Of a stretch of 64,000 bases of DNA, positions 45,738 through 54,784 are shown piece by piece. Source of the DNA: Micavibrio sp. (GTDB lineage Bacteria > Pseudomonadota > Alphaproteobacteria > Micavibrionales > Micavibrionaceae). Under the pieces are notes generated by a model, which saw only the letters and a program-made list of their open reading frames with translations, had not been told where the DNA came from and made no database searches. How positions within the stretch are numbered: the stretch's first letter is position 1; every line of letters begins with the position of its first letter. The translations under genes were made by a program, and so were the position numbers. The DNA lies in assembly GCA_002695035.1 (NCBI GenBank), contig NZNU01000039.1, positions 1 through 64,000 of the forward strand, read 5' to 3'.

Positions 45738-46466
45738 TTATGGGGCGGGGGCGTGCTGTGAAGGGTGAAAGTAAGAGTCCAGTTCATCTGAATAGCACAC
45801 ATATATGCCCTCATTTAGAAAGTCTTTGATGGCGGCCATTTTCCCTTCCGAAGATATGGCAGCAGAGGCATCCAGTACGACTACAACGTCAAAGCCTTCT
45901 TTCTTAAGGTCCAAAGCGCCATCGCGAACACATACATCCAAAGCCAATCCCCCCATGACCACTGTCGTTATACCGTCCTCCCTTAATTGTTCCGGCAAAG
46001 TCATCCCGTTTTCAAATCGGGGCTGCGTTTTCTTGTCATTTTCAAAAACGCATGAGTATGAATCTATATTTGGATTATTGCCTTTGCGCAAAATCATGTC
46101 ATCGCTCGGCACATGGAGTATGGGATGCAACGCGGCCTCTTCAGTGCCTTGAATTCCGTGGTCAGGCCATAATATCTGAAGCACAGCATTTTTGGGGGCT
46201 TCTGCATTATCGTCATAATCTGCAACTATTTGACCGTTCTCAAGCCAGACCTTTGTAAAAGGTTCACGTCCGTGCGTGCTGGCAAAAGATGAATGCCCAA
46301 TGGGGTGCCAATCTTGTGTCCAATACCCTTTGGTGCTCTTGCTGCGCAATTCGTTAAGCTTTGGCATGATTTGATGACCGCCTGACACAGCCAGCCCACC
46401 GTCTTCGCAAAATGTCAGTTGCGGGTCTATGCCCAGAAAGGCCACATGTGATGGAAATGTTTTCAT
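45738..46466 (-). CDS. pncA: nicotinamidase / isochorismatase-family hydrolase
   Basis: 242 residues. Catalytic triad visible as D14 (FLGIDPQLTFC), Lys in MILRKGNNPNIDSYS, and Cys in GGLALDVCVRDGALDL. Metal-binding TQDWHPIGHSSF and LWPDHGIQGTEEA are typical of nicotinamidases. It converts nicotinamide to nicotinate. Directly downstream of pncB, forming a two-gene NAD salvage operon. Confidence 0.92.
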   Translation of the reverse strand: MKTFPSHVAFLGIDPQLTFCEDGGLAVSGGHQIMPKLNELRSKSTKGYWTQDWHPIGHSSFASTHGREPFTKVWLENGQIVADYDDNAEAPKNAVLQILWPDHGIQGTEEAALHPILHVPSDDMILRKGNNPNIDSYSCVFENDKKTQPRFENGMTLPEQLREDGITTVVMGGLALDVCVRDGALDLKKEGFDVVVVLDASAAISSEGKMAAIKDFLNEGIYVCYSDELDSYFHPSQHAPAP

Positions 46467-46481
46467 AAATCGTCCCTTAAA

Positions 46482-47678
46482 TTATTTTTTATCGCTTTTG
46501 TCAAATATGACAGGCGATTGCTCTGCATATCTTTCTGCCAGATATTCCCGGCCTGCCTTTACGCGCGTACTTCCATCATAGCGGAAAATATCTGCTGTTG
46601 CATATGTTTTATGAAAATCGCTTGGAATATAAGAACCTGTGCCGACCCCGTCCAGAGGTGCTTTTGCCATTGCCATCATCCTGCATTTTTCCGCATTAAA
46701 TCCTGATGAAGCAATAATTTTGATGTTGGGAAAGCCGGCCTTGTCCATTTCGTGCCTGAAATGCCAGATCGCAGCGACGCTGACACCTTTGCCGTAAAGA
46801 ACCTTTAATTGCTCTTCTTCCCAGCTTTCAATCATCATTTGTGGTGCAAAATTGTGCAAAACCTCAATTGATGAATCGTGGTTCAAGCCCTCGATATAGC
46901 GCGCTCCGTTTGTGTCGAGACGAAATCCAAGACTGCCATTTTTGGCCTCTTCCGGAAAAGCCTGACAGACGTCAATGGAATCTGTGATCTCCTTGCCATC
47001 AAAATCGTTCAGGACAATAAACGGTTTTTCGGGATGCGCTGCCTTGAAGGCTTTGGCGGCTTCCAGGGTCGAATCGTAATATCCGATCAGGGCGTGGGGC
47101 ATTGTTCCCATGCCCTCTTCCTGGCCAAAAAAATGTGCTGTTGCATTGCTTGCACCATTTATAAAGCCTTTTGCCCCCAACTGCCTTTGGGCTGTTTTAC
47201 CGCCTATGCTAGCTGCATAATCCATCATTTCCTGCATTTCTGTCCCGCAACAATGCCGTGCTCCCATGGCGATAAACGGAATATCCGGTAATTCCTGACA
47301 GGCTCGATATGCGTTTAAGGCTGCAACAGAAACAGCGCCTATTTTTTGTAATAAAAAGGTTTCGCATTCCGCAAGCTTGGTAAATGGCCCCGTGATATAA
47401 AGCTGAGCCTCACCTGCAGGGACAATGTCCCCTGGCTGATATCTTGATTCAAAGATGACGTCAAACCCTTCCTTTTTTGCAACCTCTTTCAACCAGCTGA
47501 CTGCGAGATCAGGTGCAAACATGGCGGGGCTACGTACGAAAACAGCATAAGTGACTTCTTTGTCACCGTCCCGCTCTGCGCATTGTCGTGAATTTGTAAA
47601 ATAGCTATCCGTCCAAAGAGTAATATCTTCGCGAGAGGTGACGCGCTTGTCATAAAGAGTATTTTTGGGGGTGCTCAT
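46482..47678 (-). CDS. pncB: nicotinate phosphoribosyltransferase
   Basis: 398 residues. Type II phosphoribosyltransferase fold. Segments VTSREDITLWTDSYFTNS, LLQKIGAVSVAALNAYRA and MGARHCCGTEMQEMMDYAAS are seen. KGFINGASNATAHFFGQEEG with IVLNDFDGKEI, and the phosphate-binding DGVGTGSYIP, complete the pattern. It makes nicotinate mononucleotide from nicotinate and PRPP. It precedes pncA by 15 bp, and the putative promoter lies 59 bp upstream. Confidence 0.9.
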   Translation of the reverse strand: MSTPKNTLYDKRVTSREDITLWTDSYFTNSRQCAERDGDKEVTYAVFVRSPAMFAPDLAVSWLKEVAKKEGFDVIFESRYQPGDIVPAGEAQLYITGPFTKLAECETFLLQKIGAVSVAALNAYRACQELPDIPFIAMGARHCCGTEMQEMMDYAASIGGKTAQRQLGAKGFINGASNATAHFFGQEEGMGTMPHALIGYYDSTLEAAKAFKAAHPEKPFIVLNDFDGKEITDSIDVCQAFPEEAKNGSLGFRLDTNGARYIEGLNHDSSIEVLHNFAPQMMIESWEEEQLKVLYGKGVSVAAIWHFRHEMDKAGFPNIKIIASSGFNAEKCRMMAMAKAPLDGVGTGSYIPSDFHKTYATADIFRYDGSTRVKAGREYLAERYAEQSPVIFDKSDKK

Positions 47679-47737
47679 AATCCGCCTTTCGCGGCATCCG
47701 TATGAATTAAAGACAAATATCTCTATTGCTTCTCTCT

Positions 47738-47765
47738 GATATAAAAAAGGACTTCACTATGTCAA
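47738..47765 (-). promoter_or_regulatory. putative sigma-70 promoter of pncB-pncA
   Basis: On the minus strand TTGACA (47765-47760), a 16-bp spacer, then TATATC (47743-47738), about 60 bp before the pncB ATG. Confidence 0.6.
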
Positions 47766-47849
47766 TATATTAAATCAGGAAAGGCAAATTTTCTTTTTAA
47801 GTCAGGTATTTTAGTAAAATCTAAACTAACTTCAGGATAGACTGGAAGG

Positions 47850-48644
47850 ATGTGGGATGAAAAAAAATGCAAGAAACATGTCTTTGATTGTGTAGAAGTT
47901 TATAAGTCTAGCAAGGATCTGGTGAAAACACTGGAGAAATGCTTAGAGGCCTCCGAGGCTTTGGAATATGAATACCTGCCTTTATGGTTTTATAAAAATA
48001 AAGTCATGTCAGGGTCAGTTATAAGTGTAACCAAGGGTGTTCCGGATGATTTCGCCAATTCTCAGGCTTTCGAAGACGTTATGCTGCTGAGCCGAATTAT
48101 AAAAGATTTGGAAGATATGAAGGAGCATGTATCAGGCGCGCTCGTGGTTATGCCCTTTTATATGACGACATTTAATGATGGGATGGCAGCCGAACTTATA
48201 AAAATTTTCCTAAAACATGTTGAGGAGCATTATAAGGACAGGATAATTTTTCTTGTGCGGGCCTGTGAAAAAGTTTCCATGGAGACCAAGCTTAAGCTTT
48301 CCTTATTGCGAAAGGCCGGTAGGGCATTAATCCTCGACTCTAATTATCAAAAAGCACCACCTGAACAGTTTCAGGGGTTTCATGCTTATGGATGTGACAT
48401 GTATGGTCAGACCTTTACCGAAGATCAGCTTTTCGTTCTCCTTAACAAATATGCCGATTATTATGACGGACAAAATCAGAAAACCTTCCTGACCGGGATC
48501 GATACCAAAAGCATTCTGATGGCGGCTGTTGCTGCCGGGTTTACCTATCTTTCAGGAAAGGCAGTGTCAAAACCCTATAAAACCCTCAAGGAGGCCTCTT
48601 TTTTGACGGTTGAAGATATCTACATCAATGATGCCGGCAAGTAG
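47850..48644 (+). CDS. unknown protein, possibly a degenerate EAL-like domain
   Basis: 264 residues, no signal or TM. The layout resembles the second half of an EAL phosphodiesterase: SGALVVMPFYMTTFNDGM, then IIFLVRACEKVSMETKLKLSLLRKAGRALILDS, then FLTGIDTKSILMAAVAAGFTYLSGKAVSKP, like the GxxxxQGxxxxxP ending. Metal-binding EAL, DDFG and similar residues are not seen, so catalysis is unlikely. It is convergent with the phosphorelay cluster, suggesting a signalling role. This assignment is by pattern only. Confidence 0.5.
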   Translation: MWDEKKCKKHVFDCVEVYKSSKDLVKTLEKCLEASEALEYEYLPLWFYKNKVMSGSVISVTKGVPDDFANSQAFEDVMLLSRIIKDLEDMKEHVSGALVVMPFYMTTFNDGMAAELIKIFLKHVEEHYKDRIIFLVRACEKVSMETKLKLSLLRKAGRALILDSNYQKAPPEQFQGFHAYGCDMYGQTFTEDQLFVLLNKYADYYDGQNQKTFLTGIDTKSILMAAVAAGFTYLSGKAVSKPYKTLKEASFLTVEDIYINDAGK

Positions 48645-48680
48645 GAGGGCAGGGCGCGTTATTTACAGCTTGTTATGCCC

Positions 48681-49040
48681 CTAGATTGAGTCCAGGGCTT
48701 CAATCAGTTCGCCGTTTCTAAAGGGCTTTGCCAGCGTTTTATCTGCGCCGATTTTTTTCGCCAATTTCAGAAAATCCAGATTATTCGTCCGGCCGCCCCC
48801 TGATATTGCAATAACTTTCAATGCGGGCTGAATTTTCTTTGCCTCGGAGATCGTTTCGATGCCCTCTTTTTCCGGCATGATTATATCGCTTATCAAAACA
48901 TCGAACTTGCTTTCGGCTTGTAATACCTGAAGGGCTTCTTTGCCGTTCCCGGCTGTTGCAACTTGGTGTTCGCGCGATTGAAGCAGTTCTTTCAGAGTTT
49001 CCAAAACAAGTTCATCATCTTCAACAATTAAGATCTTCAT
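48681..49040 (-). CDS. single-domain response regulator
   Basis: 119-residue receiver: VEDDE acidic pocket, D52 in LISDIIMPEKEG, conserved Ser in VIAISGGGRT, and Lys in KTLAKPFRNGELIEAL. CheY-like, no output. Its start overlaps the hybrid kinase stop by 4 nt, so the two are cotranslated and functionally linked. Confidence 0.93.
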   Translation of the reverse strand: MKILIVEDDELVLETLKELLQSREHQVATAGNGKEALQVLQAESKFDVLISDIIMPEKEGIETISEAKKIQPALKVIAISGGGRTNNLDFLKLAKKIGADKTLAKPFRNGELIEALDSI

Positions 49041-50725
49041 ATATCCTGTCCTTGCATGGTCTTGTTAATATACTCCTCCAGAGCGCTGACTTTATATGGT
49101 TTTTTCAGTACATGTATATCAGAAATTTCGTTTAGATCCGACTCTTTAAACTGGTTGCCCATATACCCTGACGTTAATAAAAACTTTTGGTGGGGGCGGA
49201 ATTTGCGTATTTCCTTAATCAGGCCAATACCATTTAATTTACCGGGCATGACAACGTCGCTGAAAACAAGATCGAAAACATCGCCTTTTTCTAGATAGAT
49301 CAACGCATCATCGGCTGTTGTGCAATGCGTGGTTTGATGCCCGAGTAGCTTAAGCTGTTTTTTCACAAATTCGGCAACACTGTCTGTGTCTTCTACCATG
49401 AGAATATGCAAAGACGCAGAGTCCGGGCGTTCCTGTGAGGCGATGCTTTTATCATCCTCAGGGCTTTGGTCATGATGTTGTGTGGGTGCATGATTCCCGC
49501 TTTCTTTAGAGACGGACGGAGACAGTTTTTCACTATTTGTTGCGGTCAGCTCTTCTCCGCTTTCGTATACGGGTAGATAAACACAAAAAGTAACACCCTC
49601 ACCAGGCTTGTTCTTAATCTGTATGAACCCGCCGCTTTGTTCTACGAAACCGAAAACCATACTTAGGCCAAGACCAGTTCCCTTTCCGGGATCCTTGGTT
49701 GTAAAAAAGGGGTCGAAGACTTTGTCTATCGCGGCATTTTCAATACCTGTTCCCGTATCGGATACCCCAATTCTGATATACTCACCGGGAAGTGGATGCT
49801 GGCCTCGGAAATCCTCAGCTTTGGGATGCACAAATGCCTTTTTAGTTTCTATCATAAAATATCCACCTTGCGGCATTGCGTCTCTTGCGTTAACGGCAAA
49901 ATTGAGCAGTGATGTTTCAAGCTGGACTTTATCGACATTTATAAGCGGAAGGTCGTTACTTAGGGTGTATTTTGCAATGATTGCATCTCCGACTGCCTTA
50001 TCCAGCAACTCTTCCATGTTGATGAGGACGGTGTTGATATCCAAAACAGACGGGCGCAACTCCTGTTCGCGTGCAAAGGACAACATCCTGGCCGTGAGGG
50101 CTGCACCTTTTTCGGCGGCGGTGAGAATTAATTCGGCGCGTCTCCTGATTTTTTCGGCCTCTGCAACATCTGATGCCTCTGCAGCCTCTGCCAAAGCCTC
50201 CAATATGCTTGCATTTCCAATAATGACTTGCAAAAGATTGTTGAAATCATGGGCAATTCCACCGCTCAACTGACCGATAGCGTCCATTTTCCGTGATTGG
50301 ATCAGCTGCTGCTCGGCGCGTTTCTGATTTACCTTCAAATCAAATACTTCACGTGCTTTTGTAACGGCAATAGAGAGCGTATCAGGTGAAAGCAGTTCCT
50401 TGATCAGGTAGTCCTGCGCGCCAACACGAATGGCTTCGGCAACTATTGAAGTTTTTCCGTGACCGGTCAGCATGATAATTGGCAGTGGTGCGGTTCCTAA
50501 GTTTTCATCATAAATGTCTCTCAAAAGAGACACGCCGTCCATATCAGGCAAAAGATAGTCCAGGAAAACGCAGTCAAACTCTTCTGTTTTAATTCTCTCA
50601 ATGCCATCCTTCCCGCTGTCTGCTTCTTCAATATGAGGATTTTCGTAGACCTGTTTCAATGCCCGCCTTATTGAAATGCGGTCCACTTCATCATCATCAA
50701 TTACGAGTATCTTTTTTAATGGCAC
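49037..50725 (-). CDS. hybrid sensor kinase (REC-HisKA-HATPase-REC)
   Basis: 562 residues starting at GTG 50725 (Shine-Dalgarno AGGGG 7 nt upstream). N-terminal receiver with Asp in FDCVFLDYLLPDMDG. The kinase has the phospho-His in GQLSGGIAHDFNNLLQVIIG, an N box NFAVNARDAMPQGG, G boxes SDTGTGI and GTGLGLSMVFGFVEQ. A Ser/Asp-rich linker leads to a second receiver with Asp in LVFSDVVMPGKLNG. No TM. Its first receiver is probably fed by the upstream kinase/regulator pair. Confidence 0.92.
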   Translation of the reverse strand: MPLKKILVIDDDEVDRISIRRALKQVYENPHIEEADSGKDGIERIKTEEFDCVFLDYLLPDMDGVSLLRDIYDENLGTAPLPIIMLTGHGKTSIVAEAIRVGAQDYLIKELLSPDTLSIAVTKAREVFDLKVNQKRAEQQLIQSRKMDAIGQLSGGIAHDFNNLLQVIIGNASILEALAEAAEASDVAEAEKIRRRAELILTAAEKGAALTARMLSFAREQELRPSVLDINTVLINMEELLDKAVGDAIIAKYTLSNDLPLINVDKVQLETSLLNFAVNARDAMPQGGYFMIETKKAFVHPKAEDFRGQHPLPGEYIRIGVSDTGTGIENAAIDKVFDPFFTTKDPGKGTGLGLSMVFGFVEQSGGFIQIKNKPGEGVTFCVYLPVYESGEELTATNSEKLSPSVSKESGNHAPTQHHDQSPEDDKSIASQERPDSASLHILMVEDTDSVAEFVKKQLKLLGHQTTHCTTADDALIYLEKGDVFDLVFSDVVMPGKLNGIGLIKEIRKFRPHQKFLLTSGYMGNQFKESDLNEISDIHVLKKPYKVSALEEYINKTMQGQDI

Positions 50726-50734
50726 AACAAGCCC

Positions 50735-51172
50735 CTAGCCTGGAAATTCGACGATGCGCCAATAGGACTTCAGCAACTGAAGAGCCTGCATGAAATCTGT
50801 GCCGACATTTTCTTTCAGCAGATATCCGGCCACATTGTAATTATAGGCCTTTATTTTGTCCTCTTCAGCCCTGGACGTTGTGAGCACAAAGACAATGGCT
50901 TCCCGGAAGCGGCTGTCACCGCGAAGCTTTGCCAGGAATTCCTGGCCGTTCATGCGTGGCATGTTCAAATCAAGAAGTATGATGAACGGCTTGGATACGT
51001 CACCACTTTCGAGAAGCTCCCAAGCTTCAACCCCGTCTACAGCATGTATCAGAGGATTTAAGAGACGGTTATCCTTAAAGGCGCGCTTAACCAGCATCGC
51101 ATCAATATCGTCGTCATCTATCAGTAAGACCGTTACATTTTGACTCTTTTCGACTTCCTGTTCTGACAACAT
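50735..51172 (-). CDS. single-domain response regulator (Rcp1-like)
   Basis: 145 residues. LLIDDDDIDAMLVKRAFKDN and D68 in PFIILLDLNMPRMNGQEFL, the Thr in FVLTTSRAEED, and Lys in LLKENVG are the Rcp1/phytochrome-partner receiver pattern. Located 38 bp after the CHASE kinase and 9 bp before the hybrid kinase. Likely shuttles phosphate between them. Confidence 0.92.
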   Translation of the reverse strand: MLSEQEVEKSQNVTVLLIDDDDIDAMLVKRAFKDNRLLNPLIHAVDGVEAWELLESGDVSKPFIILLDLNMPRMNGQEFLAKLRGDSRFREAIVFVLTTSRAEEDKIKAYNYNVAGYLLKENVGTDFMQALQLLKSYWRIVEFPG

Positions 51173-51209
51173 CTCTACCTTCCCTGTTTTTCTTTGAATT
51201 GTTTTCCTG

Positions 51210-53354
51210 TTATTTTTCTTCCGGTTCGTTCATTTGGAAGACTTTCGGCCATGTGAAACAAATTGATGTGCCCCTCTCTCCGTTAGCGGGGGAGATAATG
51301 TTGACTGTGCCGTTTTGCGTTTCAACCAGTTTTTTTATAATTGCCATACCAAGGCCGCTCCCTTCGACTTTATCGCGGGATTTAAGTGTCTGGAACATTT
51401 CAAACACGCGCTTATGGTATTGTTCGGGGATACCTGGTCCGTCATCTGTCACGCAAAAACGTAAATAAGCCCCCTCATCTTTGGCAGTAATGTCTATATG
51501 GCCTGATTTCTTGTCATGGTGCTTAACTGCATTAGTGAGAAGATTTCCAAATATCTGCTCCAGCGGTGATGAAGGCGATATGATTTCGGGTAGGTCTGAC
51601 TGTATATCTACCTGAAAATCTTTTGGAAGGCTCTGCATGGCCACAACTTCCCGAATAAATTCATCGAGGTTGATTTTTGAGGATTCTTCCACAATACGAC
51701 CGGCGCGGGAAAAAGCCAGAATATCTTCTAAAAGCCCCTCAAGTCGTCTGATTCGCCCGCTCAAAAGGGCCAGATTTTTCAACGTGTCTTCACTGGCTGT
51801 TTCGGATATATCTTCTGTTATCCATTTTGCTAGATTATCAATACCGCGCAACGGGGCTTTAAGATCGTGTGAGGCAATATATGCAAACCGTTCCAATTCT
51901 TTATTTGAGCGTTTTATTTCTTCAATCGCTTTGACCTGCCTGGTGATAATCTCTGTAAACATTATCATGCCACCGATTTCGCCTTGGGCGTTGTCCCATG
52001 GATATAGGGCATATCTGATGTACTCTATTTGTCCGTCTGGGCGTATAAATTTCTCCTGATTCACAACCTTGACCTCGCCTTTGAGTATCCGTTTGTGGTC
52101 TTCCATCCATTCCGGCTTTTGTTCTTTTATCACGGGGAAGACTTCGTAATGGTTTCTACCTGTAATATCTCTGTTTTCCAGACCGTAATCCATCATCCAG
52201 CGATCCGAATAGGCAATATAATTCATGTTCTTGTCAAACATGGCAACGGCAGCCGGAGTATGCTTTATAATCAGCCGGAACATTTTTGAGGCCTCCATAG
52301 CTCTAAGCTCCGAGCGTTGCCTCAAAACAGCGATAGACCATGAAATAAAGAAAGCGCACAAGCTGAGGGCAAGTCCTGCAACTACGATATATATATGTTT
52401 GGATTTGTTAACATGTCTGGCAAATGATGGAAGTGTTTTATAGGATATGGTCCAGTCATGGTTGGCAATGGTCAGTTTTTCCATCTTGTTATATTCGCCT
52501 ATGCCGCGGGCAAAACCATCCTGGTTCATGGGGCGTTGATACATAAGCGTATCTGAAGATATGTCTTCCTGATCGTGAATTTCAAAATAAATGTCGGGGT
52601 ATCTCTCGCCAATAATGCCTGAAATAAGGTTGTCCATACGGAAGGGGGCGTATACAAAACCTTGTATGGTTTTCCTGCGTTGGTCAGGGGTGAGGGATTC
52701 GCCTAAACTACTGCGATAGAAAGGCAGGTAAAGCAGAAACCCTGCCTGGACATCCTCATCAATTTCCTGAACCAGTGTGACACGTCCTGAATTTGTCGCC
52801 TCACCTGTGAGCATTGCCTTTTCCATGGCCTCACGACGTGTCTCTTGTGACCACATATCGTAACCAAAGGCCTGCTGGTTGCGCACATCGAATGGCTCCA
52901 AAAACTTAATGGCGGTATATAATTCGCGATTATGCTCGGGATGGATTTTAAAGTCGGGAAAGCCCTCAGCGCGAATATTTTTTTCGAATGCGTCCTTTTC
53001 CCCGGGCCTGACAAAAACCGAATATCCTAATCCTTGTATTCCGTTGAAACCCTCGTTTATATATAGCGCTTTGTAATATTCGGCCCATTCCTGGCGGCTT
53101 ACGTTATCAGATCCGTAAAGAAGACCTCTCGCGCCGCGCAAAATCTGTTCATATGCGGCAAAACGCGTAACTATGTCTTCTCTGATCTGAACCGTTTCCA
53201 TATTAAAAAGCGCTTTGGCGTTTTCCCGCGTTTCTGTGTACTCGTTACAGGCAAGAAAAACAGTAACGGCCATAATAATGAATACCAGAAACAGTGTTCT
53301 GAGTATGTCGCTTCTCAAAAACGGTTGTTTATTATTTTCTTCAAAACTTGGCAT
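51210..53354 (-). CDS. membrane CHASE-PAS histidine kinase
   Basis: 714 residues. TM helix near residues 18-36, then an extracytoplasmic CHASE domain (from AYEQILRGARGLLYGS to about residue 310). A second TM lies about residues 325-345 (HIYIVVAGLALSLCAFFISW), then PAS/PAC (MFDKNMNYIAYSDRWMMDYG). HisKA follows with the phospho-His in FAYIASHDLKAPLRGIDNL, and HATPase with NLLTNAVKHHD and DDGPGIPEQYH. Its C terminus resembles the phytochrome-type kinases that pair with Rcp1-like regulators. CHASE domains bind small molecules; the ligand is unknown. It is the first gene of the four-gene signalling operon. Confidence 0.92.
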   Translation of the reverse strand: MPSFEENNKQPFLRSDILRTLFLVFIIMAVTVFLACNEYTETRENAKALFNMETVQIREDIVTRFAAYEQILRGARGLLYGSDNVSRQEWAEYYKALYINEGFNGIQGLGYSVFVRPGEKDAFEKNIRAEGFPDFKIHPEHNRELYTAIKFLEPFDVRNQQAFGYDMWSQETRREAMEKAMLTGEATNSGRVTLVQEIDEDVQAGFLLYLPFYRSSLGESLTPDQRRKTIQGFVYAPFRMDNLISGIIGERYPDIYFEIHDQEDISSDTLMYQRPMNQDGFARGIGEYNKMEKLTIANHDWTISYKTLPSFARHVNKSKHIYIVVAGLALSLCAFFISWSIAVLRQRSELRAMEASKMFRLIIKHTPAAVAMFDKNMNYIAYSDRWMMDYGLENRDITGRNHYEVFPVIKEQKPEWMEDHKRILKGEVKVVNQEKFIRPDGQIEYIRYALYPWDNAQGEIGGMIMFTEIITRQVKAIEEIKRSNKELERFAYIASHDLKAPLRGIDNLAKWITEDISETASEDTLKNLALLSGRIRRLEGLLEDILAFSRAGRIVEESSKINLDEFIREVVAMQSLPKDFQVDIQSDLPEIISPSSPLEQIFGNLLTNAVKHHDKKSGHIDITAKDEGAYLRFCVTDDGPGIPEQYHKRVFEMFQTLKSRDKVEGSGLGMAIIKKLVETQNGTVNIISPANGERGTSICFTWPKVFQMNEPEEK

Positions 53355-53480
53355 AGGCTAATGGATCGGACGACCTGGTTTAATTTATTAGCTTTTTCAA
53401 AACTACATTGATTTTAAAGGAAAATCCATAATAATGGCTTAATAAAACATAGTTTTTTATGTCCGGACTGTTACGTAGCC

Positions 53481-53506
53481 GGAACTCTGGCAGGTTACAA
53501 GCTGTT
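53481..53506 (+). promoter_or_regulatory. putative EcfG-type (general stress) promoter
   Basis: GGAAC (53481-53485), 17-bp spacer, TGTT (53503-53506; consensus CGTT, one mismatch), 23 bp before the ATG of a general-stress-type gene. Spacing is identical to the site at 36337. Confidence 0.6.
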
Positions 53507-53529
53507 AGCTGTGCTAAAGGAGTTATAAA

Positions 53530-54015
53530 ATGGATAAAAAAGAAGCAGATAAAATCTGGGAACTGGCAAAGGAATTGAAAGTGGCCATGGTTGTCACTGA
53601 GGACAATTCCACTAATACTTTGCGCTCACGCCCCATGCACATTGTGCAGGATGAATTCGATGGCACATTCTGGTTTTATACAAAGGCCAGCGGTGACAAG
53701 GTTGATGAGATTAAAGATGACTCACGTGTAAATCTGGCTTTTGCCTGTCGCGAAGATGGTGATTATCTGTCTGTCTCAGGCACGGCACGCATAAACCGCC
53801 GTCAGGATTTAATTGATAAATATTGGAATCCGTTTGTAGCGGCCTGGTTTCCCGAAGGAAAAGACAGCCCGAAATGCACTTTGATGGAAATAAAGGTAAC
53901 ACAGGCAGAAAGCTGGGAAAGCAAGTCTAACAAAATGGTGCAGCTATATAAAATTGCTAAAGCCAATATAAAGGATGAGCTTCCTGATATGGGCGAAAAT
54001 ACGAAATACGGATGA
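53530..54015 (+). CDS. pyridoxamine-5'-phosphate-oxidase-fold general stress protein
   Basis: 161 residues. Split-barrel FMN-binding fold resembling general stress protein 26. LKVAMVVTEDNSTNTLRSRPMH starts the barrel, FWFYTKASGDKVDEIKDDSRVNLAF and YLSVSGTARI continue it, and WFPEGKDSP.CTLMEIKVTQAESWES ends it. It probably binds a flavin or haem. The substrate is unknown. The upstream EcfG-type promoter and AAAGGAG Shine-Dalgarno support stress expression. Confidence 0.88.
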   Translation: MDKKEADKIWELAKELKVAMVVTEDNSTNTLRSRPMHIVQDEFDGTFWFYTKASGDKVDEIKDDSRVNLAFACREDGDYLSVSGTARINRRQDLIDKYWNPFVAAWFPEGKDSPKCTLMEIKVTQAESWESKSNKMVQLYKIAKANIKDELPDMGENTKYG

Positions 54016-54094
54016 TAAAAATGCGGAAGAATTTATTAAAACGGATACTTATCCGGTCTCGTAACAGACATTGGAAAATTAGTCTCAAAAAGGC

Positions 54095-54784
54095 TTAACC
54101 TAATATTTCGGAGGGGAAAGTATAAATTTTTTTTCCTCCGCTCATATGTATTACAAATTCGTTGTCCATTAATGACTTGATGGCTGGATCCAGTACATCC
54201 AAAGAGCCGGTATAGGTACCAAAGGCTGGCATAATAATGCGTTGGCTGTCTGTTACAAAACAGCGTTTGCGCGTAGCTTTCCCTTTATGACGTATAGTGG
54301 CGCAAGGATGGTAATGTCCGCTAATCTCATAATCCTGATTTTTTTCCTTCGCGATATGACGAAAAATAAGCCCTTCAATATCAAGACTTTCATAAGAGGT
54401 CAGGCCGGGCGGCACAAATCCCCTCTCATGATTGCCCTCAATCCATATGATTTCATAATTTTCACATAGCTGGCTAAAATCATGGCGGCATTTTTCGTCT
54501 AATCTGTGATAGGCATTTTCATCGTGAAAGCTGTCGCCCAGCAATAGTAGTTTAATTGCTTTCGTTTTATGGAGTACGGCATTCAATCGGGAAAGTGTTT
54601 CGCATGTATCATGTGGGGGCACAAAGACGCCATTCGCGACAAAACTTGATCCCTTTTCCAAATGCAGATCTGATACCACCAAAAGATTTTCGTCCTTCCA
54701 GTAAAGACAACCTTCTGGCAACAGCTGGAGTTCATGCCCGCCAAAGGCAAGCTTTTTTGAAGTGGGTTTGTTATTCATTGTCAT
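54095..54784 (-). CDS. pdeM: ligase-associated DNA repair metallophosphoesterase (MPE/PdeM)
   Basis: 229 residues from ATG 54784 (ATG 54778 also possible); the longer upstream frame lies wholly inside the helicase gene and is not homologous. Binuclear-metal phosphoesterase motifs: VVSDLHLEKGSSF, LLLGDSFHDENA, IWIEGNHERGF and ISGHYHPCATIR. In Pseudomonas putida the equivalent Mn-dependent nuclease works with an Lhr-core helicase, MBL exonuclease and ATP ligase. The start overlaps the helicase stop. Confidence 0.9.
   Translation of the reverse strand: MTMNNKPTSKKLAFGGHELQLLPEGCLYWKDENLLVVSDLHLEKGSSFVANGVFVPPHDTCETLSRLNAVLHKTKAIKLLLLGDSFHDENAYHRLDEKCRHDFSQLCENYEIIWIEGNHERGFVPPGLTSYESLDIEGLIFRHIAKEKNQDYEISGHYHPCATIRHKGKATRKRCFVTDSQRIIMPAFGTYTGSLDVLDPAIKSLMDNEFVIHMSGGKKIYTFPSEILG

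Noticed and set aside
49608-50273. 221-residue plus-strand ORF opposite the hybrid kinase
   Set aside because: Ser-rich low-complexity translation typical of the antisense frame of a coding gene; no ribosome-binding site or motif.
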